Assembly: GCA_030734395.1 (NCBI GenBank)
Contig: JAUZTG010000027.1
Location: 1-64,000 of the forward strand
Source: Sarocladium kiliense
Taxonomy: Eukaryota; Ascomycota; Sordariomycetes; Hypocreales; Sarocladiaceae
Reading direction: 5' to 3'
DNA: 64,000 nt
The position numbers were made by a program, and so were the translations under genes. The notes below the pieces were generated by a model that was not told where the DNA came from, did not search any database, and saw nothing but the letters and a program-made list of their open reading frames with translations. This document shows, piece after piece, positions 11,109 to 22,564 of the stretch (its first letter is position 1; each line of letters begins with the position of its first letter).

Positions 11109-11774
11109 TTACGCCACAATGAGCTCCCTAGTTCCATACTGGACGTTCCGAACGGGAATATTCAGTGAAGCGTTGGAGCCTAGGCCGCCCTGGCATGTGG
11201 CCTGGTTACTGACAGCGAGGTCAAGAGTACACAACTCGTCAGTGCCCCAGTGGTAAACCGGGTCAAGGATATTGTATAGCCTGTAGTTCTGCGCAACGAA
11301 GCTATCAGGCTGGGCGAGGCACGCAGCTAAGTAGTTCATGCTGTTTGCTGCTAGCAACGGCAAGCTCCCGCCGTCGATCAATTCGGTACACTCGTGCGCT
11401 GGCATAAAATGATACTCTATATTGAGTTCTCCACTGGTTATAGGGTCGTCAATGGCCGAAATACTGTATCCGAGATAATTCTAAGCGTTATAAGAGATGT
11501 CGAAGGCCCTAGAGGAAGTGTCGACCTTGAGAAGATTCAGTGATCGGCCTTCATAGCTCATGCATACACAGATATTATTGTAATCGATGGGACTGGGCTA
11601 GTAGGCAATGCGATTCATGTTAACCTTACAGCCAATTACGCCAACGGAAGAAGAGTATGACTCGTGAGGAGTGATCCGGGCGGGGGCCAAGGTGGGCTCG
11701 ATAGAGATGGTGCGGGCAGAAGCCACGATCGATGTTGCGAGGAGGCTGACAACTTTGCACAGCAGGTTCATCAT
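11109..11774 (-). pseudogene. Secreted protein gene broken by two in-frame TAG codons
   Basis: From the ATG at 11774 (or 11771) one frame runs 222 codons to a TGA or TAG-type end at 11109, interrupted only by TAG at 11600-11598 and TAG at 11483-11481. The frame stays coherent before, between and after them. Residues 1-23 form a signal peptide (LLCKVVSLLATSIVASA). Later segments such as CVCMSYEGRSLNLLKVD and CTELIDGGSLPLLAANS look like one small secreted cysteine-containing domain seen in fungi, whose function I do not know. From memory of that family both stops fall where Trp is usual, so TGG to TAG (CCA to CTA on the other strand) would explain both. Splicing out the first stop would shift the frame. 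A pseudogene is the simplest reading. Confidence 0.6.
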
Positions 11775-12000
11775 TTCTGCATAGATCTTGGACATTTGGG
11801 GGCCACCGCCTTTAGTCTTAAATAGAGTACAAGGGAGAAGTTGCCCTCTTTTCGGCTTAGCAAGAGTTCGTGGCCTGCTCGGAAATGAGCCCCAGGCGGC
11901 CGTTCCTCTCATAGATGTTGCAACAAAGCTGGATTCGGATGCACTTGAGCACCTCAAAGTGGCTGCTTTGACGTAAGGGGACTGATCACTGCCCTATGGG

Positions 12001-13077
12001 TTAGGTTCCTGCAGCTGACTGCTCGGCATACTCTATGCTGCACTGACAAGAATAGCTTGACTCCAAGTTCCGGAGTGTTTCGAATGACCTACGCCCCTCG
12101 AGAAACTCTCTCAGCCCAGTGTGTATTGATCGGTGGTGTGAACCCATGTTCATCATGTCCGTAATCATGCTGTACCGCTCAAGTCGCGTGCTATCCTCGC
12201 TAATGTATATTTGCATACCGGGAAACCCGGTCGATCTGGCGGGAAGCAGGCCTGAATTCCTGTAGGAAAGTACCTTGACTTCGTCTCCCCGTAGCAGACC
12301 ACTGCTTAGTGGTACATGGGCATAGCTGTTTTCAATCAAGACACTCTGGAAGTTCAGTGTGAACGATGGAAAATCTGCCTCCATGCGTGCCACATCGATG
12401 TGCTTTGACCGAAGGTCCGAAAGGAAATCGTCTCCGTGAACAGCAAAGGACCTTGCTCGTGTACTAAGAGCCAGTACCACATAAGGCTTTTCAAAGTCGC
12501 CGGAATCTGCGGACAAGAGCTGCTCAAAATGGCAAGATATAAGCACCACATCTATGTCTCGGGCGTGCATTTTCGAAGTCCATATTTCACTTCTAAAGAT
12601 GCTGATCCATATCTTATCCAGATTCTTTTGGGTTTCAAATGGAGTGACCCTAGTTCCCCAGCTCGCCATGGAGAGATTCCATCGCGACATTGGGGTCGCA
12701 AATTGGTGAATGAGATGCCAGAGCTCCGCGGGAAGGTGCGTTGGTGAACGGCGACACCCATGCACGTCTGCGGCTGCCAGGGCATCTTCGCCGGTGTCAG
12801 ACGTTCCCTGCCCGATAAGCTCCCAAGATAAGCATCGCTCCGGGCACTTGAGCACGTACGTTCCCTCCTCCTCGAACCCCATCAGGGTGAATTCCTCTAC
12901 TCCTGAGTTGATGGCATATGTCGGGTGTGGTCTCATTGCCTCCCATGTTCCCTCTTGTTCGGTAGGTATGATCAGCTGGGGGATGTCAACGAGACTGCCT
13001 CTATATTCATTGCTTTGTCTGTCAGTACAAAGGTCACCGAAGTTCAACTTTACACAGGCATCGCGCAGCGTGAGCAA
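12001..13077 (-). CDS. F-box-like hypothetical protein, 5' end missing
   Basis: A 358-codon open frame that reaches its upstream limit without an ATG. The first in-frame Met is residue 48 (12936). Near residues 114-125 it has HLPAELWHLIHQF, a weak F-box-like start (L-P-x-E-L-x-x-x-I). F-box proteins recruit substrates to SCF ubiquitin ligases, and fungi have many poorly conserved ones. The N-terminal EYRGSLVDIPQLI segment resembles a block often found in these fungal proteins after an earlier exon. A palindromic repeat at 13145-13259 sits just upstream and may have removed or displaced the first exon. The coding frame is likely real, the family call is tentative, and the start is unknown. Confidence 0.5.
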   Translation of the reverse strand: MLTLRDACVKLNFGDLCTDRQSNEYRGSLVDIPQLIIPTEQEGTWEAMRPHPTYAINSGVEEFTLMGFEEEGTYVLKCPERCLSWELIGQGTSDTGEDALAAADVHGCRRSPTHLPAELWHLIHQFATPMSRWNLSMASWGTRVTPFETQKNLDKIWISIFRSEIWTSKMHARDIDVVLISCHFEQLLSADSGDFEKPYVVLALSTRARSFAVHGDDFLSDLRSKHIDVARMEADFPSFTLNFQSVLIENSYAHVPLSSGLLRGDEVKVLSYRNSGLLPARSTGFPGMQIYISEDSTRLERYSMITDMMNMGSHHRSIHTGLREFLEGRRSFETLRNLESSYSCQCSIEYAEQSAAGT

Positions 13078-13144
13078 AACACCCCGTAGGTGCCCCTGAG
13101 CCCTTCAAGGCACGCAGTAGGCCCCGGCCTGGCGAGCCTGTAAT

Positions 13145-13259
13145 AATAAAGGCAATTTTAACTGCAATTACCTCTATAGGCAAGAAAAAAGCCCCTGGCC
13201 TTAGCGGCTAGACCAGGGGCCTGCTAGAAATCGCGACCTCGGCTCCTAATGCCTTTATT
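13145..13259. repeat. Nested inverted repeat (small palindromic element)
   Basis: Outer arms are AATAAAGGCA at 13145-13154 and its exact reverse complement at 13250-13259. Inside, GCCCCTGG at 13191-13198 pairs with CCAGGGGC at 13213-13220 to make a hairpin. The segment between and after the hairpin, with TTAGCGGCTAGACC and GAAATCGCGACC, vaguely recalls tRNA A and B boxes. It could be a tRNA-derived SINE scrap or a tiny MITE. Confidence 0.5.
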
Positions 13260-14522
13260 CTCAGTGCCATATGCCTATTAGCTGATATAATATAACAGGG
13301 CACTACTCCTAGCGCTGACCTTTTATATATAGCTAGGTTAATTAGCTTATAAAGTGGCGAATAAAAGTATTAAACGGGTAAGCACGTCCTTTGTTTCTTG
13401 CTTCGCGTACGGTATAGGCTGACGATAGTTAGTTAAATCAACACGGCCACCAGGGACAATTACTCTAGACGTTTAGTCCACGCGGATGGAACTCCGATTC
13501 CGTGGTAACCATGCGCCGAGCATTTATTGTCATTCTTCAGCTTTGTCTTCGCGTTATCGAGGTCGAAGGTCGAATTAGATATGCGAGCGCCAGTCACAGC
13601 ATAATGACTTTTCTCAGTAAGAAAAAGGGCCTAGTCAGGGTCTTCTTCGGAGATGGGAGATGGGGAGGCTTGAAGATATCGCAGATGTAAAGGAAGGTCA
13701 TATTACCATGAAAGGCTTTGAAAGAGTAATGATGAGTTCCCAAAGGGTTGCTCGGGGACATTATTGTTGGGTCAGCAGTGAGGAAGGTGAGAAAGAGGAG
13801 GAGACTGGTGGGGAGTACTAGCTGTGTTAAGCTGCAAATTGGTCTATTGAAGTAAGGGCAAACACTCATTGATTTCTTATCGAGTTGCGAAACAACGAGC
13901 ATACTCAGATGTTCGAGGGGCAGGCAAGCTTTGGGAGATGCAGAGTTAAGTTCGATTATTCATTTGTGATGGACATGATGTGTGGAGGCAAGGGTGAAGG
14001 TATCGCTTCGGTTTCGTATCACTGAGTAATAATTGTATTGGCGAAGGCTTCCGCTACACATTATTTGCTGCATCTGCCCAGGCTATCGTGACTACGTCCC
14101 ATAATTGAAATTCATGGGACTGTAACAAGGGCCAGTCTCCTTAGCCTCTTGCAGTTTCGGAGCTGCTGATGCAACCTGGGACAGCACTGGCCACGTAATG
14201 GGAATGCTTTCGTGTACTGTTGCTGCTGTGTCAGCCCACGGATGGTGATGTCTCCGGCTTTGGTCGTCATTCCTTCGCCTTTTCATCCTGGAAATCAAGT
14301 CCCGCATTTATACAATCTCATCTCATCCTGTCATTTTATTGTCGTCGTCCTCCTCGTCCTCGTTGTTGTTGTTGTTGTTGTTGTTGTTGTTGCTACCCTA
14401 TCCCAAACCCATATCGCAATTGCTGTGATACAACTTCGCGCCTCCCATTTTCCTCCATGCATAGGGTTTATTTAAAGCGTTGCGTACGTCAGGCGGTCAT
14501 GTTACAGGTACAGCCCTTATTA
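13260..14522. other. Intergenic
   Basis: No credible gene. Short frames on both strands lack domains. The one at 14212-14475 is a poly-Val product of the GTT repeat. Confidence 0.45.
14362..14392 (+). repeat. GTT trinucleotide microsatellite
   Basis: Ten perfect GTT units, preceded by a GTC/CTC-rich stretch. Confidence 0.9.
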
Positions 14523-15616
14523 TTAACTAATAATTATACCTTGCAACATTAGCTCTAGAGCTAGTTCTCCAGGCAAAATCGCCTGGGACATTCGATCTGA
14601 AGCCGAGGTATCCTCCGCTATAGCGCCGGTAAAGATGGACTGAGCGAAGAAGACATCGCCTCCAGGAGTAGTGGCGGAGGAGAAGGCTGATATATCGATC
14701 TGACTGCACGGTTCAACGGTGTAGTGTTCAGCGTTGACCTTACCGTACTCAGACTGAAGAGCAACGAAAGCCTGCCTCAATGTAGTCTCTTTGCGATGGG
14801 CTTCGTCGAGAAGCTGCTCCAGGTCGTGAATCCGCTGCTCTTTACGCTCGCGATAAGCTCGCTGTGAAGCGCGGTTCTGAGCTCTCCGGCGCTGTCGTAC
14901 AAAGTGCCGTCAGTATACTGGTTCTTGACACTCTGTGCATACACTCTTCTCTCCCCTTTTGAGAGGGCAGACAGTATCGTGGATGTGTTTTAAGCGTCTT
15001 ACCGAAATGATAGCTGGTGGCGCGTTCTTGTAGCGATTCTCTCGTTTCCTCTTGGCCCTTTTAGGGGGTGGTGTTGGGCCTTTAACGGCCGGGGTATCGG
15101 ACGTGAGTGGGGTGGTGATAGCCTCACTTACGATGCTGTTGACGCTCGATTGACATCTCGAGAGGCTAGAAGCTTCGAACAGGGAACGTTCGCTCAACTA
15201 ACGTCGATCAAAACTCCATGTCAGCAAGTAAACTTCATGATCACATTCTTGTTTCCCAGGAGACTAAGTACACGGGCGAGCGAGAGTGGCCGGAGAATAC
15301 CAATAGAATGACAATAAGCACAAAGACCACGAAGGAACGCCAGGATCGCACGACGGAACAGAACGCTGAAAGCCGCCCGCCCCCGCGCCACAAACACGAT
15401 CGGATCCACCTCGTATCAGGTCGTAACCTGCAGGCCTTGCCTAATGCGGTTAAATTTCGACAGAGAAACACTACTTACGGGAAGGTCCCAAGCATGTTCC
15501 TCTTGGGGCTGAAGGCTTAGCTCCAGCACAGAATTGTAAAAGTGATCATCATACGAGTCGGCTGAGAGGTCAAGCTCCTCGCCCCTCATGGCGATGTTGT
15601 GTGCGAAGGACGACAT
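14523..15616 (-). CDS. bZIP transcription factor (fungal AP-1-like basic region)
   Basis: Three exons (15616-15479, 15197-15003, 14891-14523) give 233 residues in frame. Donors are GTAAGT and GTAAGA. Acceptors are GTTAG (TTGCTGAC branch site about 25 bases before) and GACAG. The basic region spans the second intron: KRKRENRYKNAPP, then RRRAQNRASQRAYRERKEQR at residues 112-131, the fungal AP-1/Yap type. A short Leu/Ile heptad zipper follows (IHDLEQLLDEAHRKE). It should bind DNA as a dimer in the nucleus. Only one Cys lies after the zipper, so the redox-sensing Cys-rich domain of Yap1 is absent. It is divergent from the Zn2Cys6 gene at 16171, with 554 bp of shared upstream DNA, which suggests possible joint control. 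The first intron is long (about 281 bp) and could hide a small extra exon. Confidence 0.85.
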
Positions 15617-16170
15617 GATTAGGTGAATTGAGAATCGTTGGGTAAAGTTCAAACTGTGGCCAAGTCGTGACTAAGGTGGGTGTTGCGCACTTGGTTTTGC
15701 GGGTGCCGCTCGCTGCAACTCGATCTTGTTTGCAAGTCCTAGTACTACTGAGGACTCGCCAGAGGCCGTCTTTTGTTAGTATACAGCTGAGTGAGATGCG
15801 GTTCTCAGTGGTCTCTTGCTTAGCATTCTCCTTTTTACGACAGGGGACCATCTCAGTTTATATGCCGCCCTCTTGGGTATAACAGGCTGCAATAAATATC
15901 GTAGCCTAGCAAGCTGTGCAAGAGGACTGGTCCGAATCGGCTAAGCTCAGTCGGGAAATGACCGCTCGGAATGTTAAGAACGCGAAGTCCCGCATCTAGC
16001 TGATTTGCGCCTTCCACTTAATCCAACCTCGATGCGGCGGGAGTAGGTGGAAAATAGCGCAGAATTCGAGCGCATTCGCGGACAGTTCAAAGTCCGGCAT
16101 CCTGCGACTGCGCCCAGCAATCATATCATTTCACTCATCACACATATCAGGTTCGGATTCAGCATTCCAC
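15617..16170. promoter_or_regulatory. Shared divergent promoter region
   Basis: These 554 bp separate the 5' ends of the bZIP and Zn2Cys6 genes, which are transcribed away from each other. No open frame of note. I see no clear operator. Joint regulation is inference from geometry. Confidence 0.4.
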
Positions 16171-18469
16171 ATGGAAAAAGGATCGACAGCGGGCGCTAGT
16201 AGAATGCGGACAGACGGAGGGGTTGGCACTCCGAGCAATCGGGTCCTTTCTTGCGCAAATTGCCGCCGGAGGAAGATACTCTGCAACAAGGATATCCCTT
16301 GTGCAAATTGTATCAAGGTGAGTCATTCTGTCTCTATCAGACTGAGTCTCGTGTAAGTGACACCATTTGTCACTTCTCATGACCGAGTTCCCGCAATATC
16401 CAGCTTATATTTGGACGAACGACTCTAAGACGAACAGAACAATGTCGCTTGCGTACCTTCCAAGCCAGCACCCTCGAGGCCTAGGCTTAAGTCTACTGCT
16501 CAGGATATACGGGAGCGCCTTGGCAGATGTGAAGCATTGCTTCAAGAATACGTTGCAGTGGATGACAGTTCCCAAAGTCGTTCAGGACAGGGAGGTACCA
16601 CCAGCAGCATCAACGACATCGCGCCAGCCAGCAGCGAAGTAATTGGTGAATCAGCGAGGAGGCACGCCGATGGCGACTTGTGGGTGACTCTCAACGACGA
16701 GGTATTTACCCTTCAACCTGCATCACAATCCAATGAAGCTGACCAACAATACAGATCTGTAAAATGAAGAACCTTATGGAACAGGATCAGCCAGAGCTTG
16801 CTTTCAGCGAAGAAAATGCATCTGATGATTTCTCAGGCTATAAGCCCCAGAGGATCACTGACTGTCCGACCCTCGACCCGATCACAGCCTTTAAGCTATG
16901 GCAGATATATCTCGAGCGCGTCAATCCGCTGCTTAAGATAGTACACGCACCCACTGTTCAACCCCTAATTGTCTCTACAACAGCCGACATCGAAAGGGCT
17001 CCCCTGGATCAGCAAGCACTGGTGTATAGTATCTTTGGGCTGGCTGTATCAGCACTTAGAAGTGACGAAATCACAAACATGCTTGGTGCCGAAAAACAGC
17101 GAGACGACTTCCTCCAAGACTTTCTTACCGCCGTCAGCGTGTCGCTGGCGCAGTTTGGTTCGTTGGGACGGTACAACATGGTTGTCCTGCAAGCTCTAAT
17201 ACATACTTCTGTAAGTTTTGATGACCTTTGTGTGGGTAATGGAAGCGGCTGACCGTGAAGATCATCCTCATGGGCCAATGCAACAAACATGCTGCCTGGG
17301 TCCTGTCAGGTGCACAGGTACGAATCGCTATGAGCATGGGCTATCATCGTGATGGTACACATCTATCACTCTCGCCATTTGAAACAGAAATGCGCCGGCG
17401 TATTTGGTGGCAAATTGTCTTTTTCGACATCAAGCTGGGCATCGACTCTGGTTTAACACACAGCTCCGTGCCTGAGCACTTCGACACCAAAAGCCCTCTC
17501 AACCTCAACGATGCGGACCTGTTCCCCGATGCCACAGACCCGCTGGTGCACAAAGAGGGACCTACGGAGATGGCATTTGTCATAGTCATAACTCGGGTAT
17601 CAGCGTATTTACTTGACAAGAAAGCTCGTCAGGCTATGGAGGCGAACGTCCTTGGCCACGGCGGAGACCGGGGACGCATAGATGCTTCCCTCTTGAGCCA
17701 TAATCGGCTTCTCGTACAACAGCTTGACGCTGACCTTGTGGAAATTGAAAGAAGGTTTATTCCATCCGCCGCAAGTAAAGTCCACGCGGCGGCCCGGGGA
17801 ATCCGCCCACACCTTATCAGACGGCTGCATGACATGATGCATCCTATGCAAGAATCACCAGACTGGGGGACTGATGTCTTGTCTCCTCGTGACAGCCTCT
17901 TCAAGCTCATTCTCTCCAGCTGCGAAAACGCGAGCAACTCGTATGATTTGATGGATCGATGGGGCTTTGCGTGGTATATCCGCTTGCATTTCAACTTTGA
18001 TATCCTTGCCTCCCTCGCCACGTTCTTATTTCACAGTCCGACTAACGCGTTGGCCAATCGCGGCTGGGCCGTGCTTGAGTCACTTTACGCTAAGCAGTCC
18101 TTGCTGGACACTCATAGGCCGAATGCCGCAGTCACTCCGTCACAGTTCATCTTAAAGGCCTTCGGCGAGCGAGAGCGCGTCTTAGCCGAAATGGGACAGA
18201 TCGTCGAAGTTCCTGAACTCATTGCCACCCTGAGGCAAATGAATCAACTGCACACTCTGACTCCTCCAACTCCAACTAACGCGAACCCTTGGACCGCTGT
18301 TGAAAAAATCTCGGGCGACTTTATGCACGACGACGGCACGCAGCGGTCAGAAGGCTTCCTGCCGCAGGCCGACGCAGGCGAAGGATTCAGCGAGGGGTAT
18401 GAATTCTGGCCGGGGGCGTTATGGAATGCGGATTGGGGACAAGGCTATGGCGAACCGACATTGGATTAA
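16171..18469 (+). CDS. Zn(II)2Cys6 transcription factor with fungal-specific TF domain
   Basis: Four exons (16171-16317, 16438-16701, 16755-17210, 17261-18469) give 691 residues. Exon 1 ends inside the zinc cluster: Cys at 28, 31, 38, 44, 47 and 54 in C-x2-C-x6-C-x5-C-x2-C-x6-C spacing, the last supplied by exon 2. A coiled-coil-like linker (RERLGRCEALLQEY) follows. The middle domain (PF04082 type) starts around residue 165, with YLERVNPLLKIVHAPTV, VRIAMSMGYHRDGTHL and RRRIWWQIVFFD all recognisable. It is a nuclear DNA-binding activator or repressor and the target genes are unknown. Introns 2 and 3 have CTGAC branch sites, and the GTAAGT donor of intron 3 and GTGAGT of intron 1 are canonical. 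It sits head to head with the bZIP gene. It appears intact. Confidence 0.88.
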
Positions 18470-20597
18470 GCTGCTGCATTTTGACACGAGGACACCTACA
18501 TTAACATCAGTTCTAGTGACCTGAAGTGATGAAATTTTGAATGGGGGCGAGCGTGATTTCGTGCCGGGCCAGAACACATTGGCATCCGACCTGGTAACAA
18601 CCCTCCAGAAAGCTGTCAAGGCTGCGGGAAGACTGGCATACAAGCGAGGCAGAAGCGCACCCTGGTAGACTGAGGAATGCGCCTCCGCTGTAGCTTAATA
18701 CTAAGTAATCAGAAGAGCCTACTTATTAGGCTTTTATAAAAATACGCAGATAACTAGGAGAGACTTCCAACGTATTGTTTAAAGGGAAAAGAGAAGATAT
18801 TAACGCGAGCTTATAGATAATCTCTCTGACAGCTCCTCTATCTTCAAGGTGACAAGGTGGCTCAAATCACCTGGTTCTTTTTAGCCACTACTACTACAAG
18901 TTAGTGACATGGTATACGATTAGCAACCGGAGAAGGCCGAGGCACTGAGACGCGCCACCTTGGAGCGACGTACCTCTGAAAATGATATAACATCCATCCC
19001 TGCATCGCGAGCCACCCCCCGTGCCGAGCCCAAATACAGGTACTTCGCGTTCAAAGCTATCTTAATTTTACACATATGCTTTAACATCTTTACGCTTAAC
19101 TAGATTCTGCCCTCTGATTCCCTTTTTAAACCTTCTCCAAATTTCGCTATAAATTAATTATAATGCATAGCGTAACGCCTGACGGGAAATAACGTCCTAT
19201 TCAGATCGCATTCTAGCATAATCCCTTAAAAACTTACTACGAAGCTCTTAAATAATATAAACTTTTATAAATTAAGAATATTTATATCCTTAACCTCTAA
19301 TAGAATATTATAAAGGTATCTACAGCTCTGTGGCTGTTATAAAAGGGTGATTGATATAAAATCGCCATCCTGATTTATACATTTAAAATGACGGATTAAC
19401 GAATTAGGTTAGCGTGAGTCCGGATGACTAACCTTTCACAGGACGGGATTCGGCAGGGCGCGCTGTGCTCACTGCCCGTCTGAGTACCCTCACATTCAGG
19501 TATCGTTGTCAAGAGCGTAGGGCAGATGCAGGCTTGGTATGGTCCACTCTGTATCCAAACAAGTGAGAGAAATGATGTCATGATCAACCACTGGACTACT
19601 TGGCAGACGACAATGGAGGAGGAGTCTTTGCCCCGGCAGCGTGGAGGCGAGATACTACTGCTGGAAGGAACCATGCCTTTTCCACCTCCACGAATAGGAT
19701 TGACGCTATTACAAAGCACTCCCGCAACTACTTGAACGCGGCGTGGATGAATCGAATGGAGATCGTTCAGATTAATAATATGAGGGAGATCGCGATAATG
19801 GCGGTTCTAGGGTCAGCCAAAGGTCCCAGTACATATAATACCATCAATTACAATACTATCATACTACCATCATAATACACAATACTTCTGCGCCACAATA
19901 CGCCTTCTGTAATTACTAGGTCGCTAAATTAGCCACTAATATTACTACTTTATCATCAGCTTATATCTCTAGCCGCAGCTTGTGAGAATATGTAGGCATG
20001 GAAGTTAAATAACGCTACTTTTCCATCATCCATTATAGGGAGGAATTGAGTTGGACGGACAGCCTGAAGCTGGTTGGGATATGAACAACGCAAATATCTG
20101 GTGTAACAGTGGAAGTGTCCGAGGAGAGCCGAGTACCGTCTCACTGTAAAATTTCTCGGCATGCTCGAAGCACCGACCGACCCATCCTCACCTGCTGAGC
20201 TCTCCACTGTCCCTTGCCCTGGTGAGCAAGGGACAACAAGATGGTGGACGTATACGGTCGGTTTGGGGTCAGGAAACCAGAGGCATTATTCAAAAGCAAT
20301 CTTATGCTCATCTTACCTATACGGATTCTCAAGTACTTCCGCCGCTCCACATTCATCCCGCCGGCGATAATTACTAATCTATAGCTACTAATCTACAGCG
20401 ACAGTCATAAATATTAACGTTATACTCAATTCCTATCCAGTGTAATTATCAGACCATAAATAGGCTTCATAATCTTCCTTGTGGTATCGGCCGAATTCTG
20501 CCCACATAGTAGTGCACCCAAAGTCAACCCAGAATCTCCCCAGGCACTTCTTTCGTCCTACACCCTGTCCCTGTCTTTGCGACAAGGTCGAAACAGC
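18470..20597. other. Intergenic, AT-rich, with repeat X copy D
   Basis: No gene is supported over about 2.1 kb. Short frames at 19396-20370 overlap on both strands without domains. The region 19060-19390 is strongly TA-rich. Confidence 0.5.
18988..19215 (-). repeat. Dispersed repeat X, copy D (reverse)
   Basis: Read on the minus strand it has the upstream block (GAATGCGATCTGAATAGGAC followed by GTTATTTCCC) at 19215-19160. The 3' block, at 19058-18988, has GCGAAGTACCTG, GGGCTCGGCAC, GGTGGCTCGCGA and ends in GGATGTTA. Confidence 0.6.
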
Positions 20598-21813
20598 ATG
20601 GAATCTACTCAGTTGCAACAGACCGTAGTGGTAGTTGGCGCCACGGGAATCCAAGGCGCTGGCGTTGTTAGGGCATTATTGACTCATGAATACGGTGGTC
20701 GTTGGTTTGTTCGAGCTCTTACCCAAGATCCCAGCTCAGTCAAAGCACAAGAGCTTTTGTCGGAATACCAAACTATTGACAATCGTCTGAGTTTGGTAAG
20801 GGGAAATGTTTACGATGAAGCAAGTCTGCGGAGCGCCTTTGTAGGTGCACACGGGGTCTTCGCCATGACCAGTGAACGACACCCCATCAAACGTATTCGT
20901 CAGGAGGAGGAGTTGAACCATGAGATTGTTGCAGGTCGTAACATCATCTCTGCTGCCAAGGAGTGCTGCGTCAAGCACTTGGTATTCAGCAGCTTACCTG
21001 ATATTGTTAAAGCGAGCGACGGCAAGTTCACACGGATACACCACATGAACAACAAGCATAAGATTGAGCAATTGGCCAGAAGGGAGCTCGATGGGCTTAC
21101 CACCTTGATGCCTGGTAAGTACTATACAAAGGGTAGCTCAACAACTTCGAATGCTCCGCAATATTGCTGATACGTTCGCTGCGCACAGGCTTTTTTTACT
21201 CCAACTTAGCCTGGCCACAGTATTGCCGGCTTCGTGGTTTGTGTCCTTCCACTACTCTCCAAAGTTTTAAATGGCATATCGACATGAAATCTAACAAATT
21301 TGTCCCTTAGAAGATGGTGTAGTACAGTTTTGCATGCCCATCCCCGGGGACCAGCCAGTCCAATGGACGGATGCTGCACACGATATGGGAGCCTTTGCCG
21401 CAAGTATGACCGCACTACCACGTTCAACAGCCGTCTTTCGCTAGCAAGGCTGACAATTAATTGAAGATATATTCAGCTTAGGGGTTGCAAAAACCAAAGG
21501 TCAGACCTATCTTGCTTTGGGTCCTAGGATAACTCCTGAACGCATGGCGGAATCCTTCACCCGCATTACTGGAAAAGCAGCCGTCCATTCTCCCATCTCG
21601 TTTGAGGAATTTGGTCAATTAAGCACCGGGCTCGTTGGGCCAGGATTCAAGGAGGATGCCATCGAAATGATGCAATGGGCTTCCGTAGCTCCGAGTGGAA
21701 AGACCTGCTACGGAGCCTTTGAACCAGGGGCTGAACGATCTAGCAAGGAGCTAGGTCTTACTGGTAGCTCTTTTGAAGATTGGCTAAGGCGTAGCGATTG
21801 GAAAGGCCCTTGA
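20598..21813 (+). CDS. NmrA-like NAD(P)-binding family protein
   Basis: Four exons (20598-21114, 21189-21236, 21311-21403, 21467-21813) give 334 residues in frame. The N-terminus is a Rossmann fold with VVVGATGIQG (residues 11-20), the G-x-x-G-x-x-G dinucleotide motif of atypical short-chain dehydrogenases. NmrA relatives bind NAD(P) and act as redox-sensing regulators rather than enzymes. NmrA itself restrains the GATA factor AreA in nitrogen metabolism. Exon 2 supplies the conserved FFYSNLAWPQY strand. Exon 3 has MPIPGDQPVQWTDAAHDMG, as in family members. Intron 3 carries a GGCTGAC branch site, while intron 2 has a weak GTTTGT donor. Which pathway this paralogue controls cannot be told. It appears intact. 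Confidence 0.85.
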
Positions 21814-22564
21814 GGTGGGATATTATTGAACATATAGCTATGAAGTCAATCTGGATTCACTCTGCCTTAAGGGATGCCCGGCTGCCAACGGGTTCTTCAA
21901 GGAGCTCGTCGCCATAGTACTATAGTGCCTCAGCCCAATGTCAAACCACCGCCGGCCGGCCCGACCACGGTCATGGTGAACGGTATCGAGGATGAGGTTA
22001 AGGCACAAGTGAGGTCGGTGTCTTGCAGACCGAGCCGTGGAGAAGCCGTGGCTCCCTAGGGTGGAGGAGCCCGCGGTGCGTGAGGCCAAAGAGCAGCAAA
22101 CCTGAGGGAGTCAGCATGGAGGAGGACTTCATGGACTAGGAAACCCAGCGAAAGCGGTCATCATTGACTAGAACCAAGCGAAGCATTCTTACATATCGCA
22201 GGGCCCCCAGCATTGGGGTTACGTCATAGAGAACATTACATATGGCAGGCATTTGTAAGATTGGGTCTAGGAAAGGGCCTCAATAATCCTTACGATGAGT
22301 AGCCTTGAATATATGACCATGTGTGTATCTGATTTCTTTCTCCAATAATAGACGTGTAAAAGAATGAGGGGGAATGAATACCCTAGATATCCAAAGAGAT
22401 AGATGAATAACAATATGATTAAGAGTTGATATTTAGGTTGATGCCCGTAACGTCTGATTCTGAATGTGTTGTTAAAATTTATTACTTATGAACTTGATAC
22501 TAGGCCTGTCCTTGTTCTTACCTATTCTACCTCCTTACCTCGCACTCACTTTTCTCCTCCATAC
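21814..22564. other. Intergenic, nothing recognised
   Basis: Short frames only. Convergent 3' flanks of the NmrA-like gene and the DHBP synthase pseudogene. Confidence 0.45.

Noticed and set aside
11598..11650. 47-bp intron removing the first TAG of the secreted-protein pseudogene
   Set aside because: It shifts the reading frame and destroys the coherent downstream protein.
14212..14552. Frames with poly-Val or poly-Cys across the GTT repeat
   Set aside because: Products of a microsatellite.
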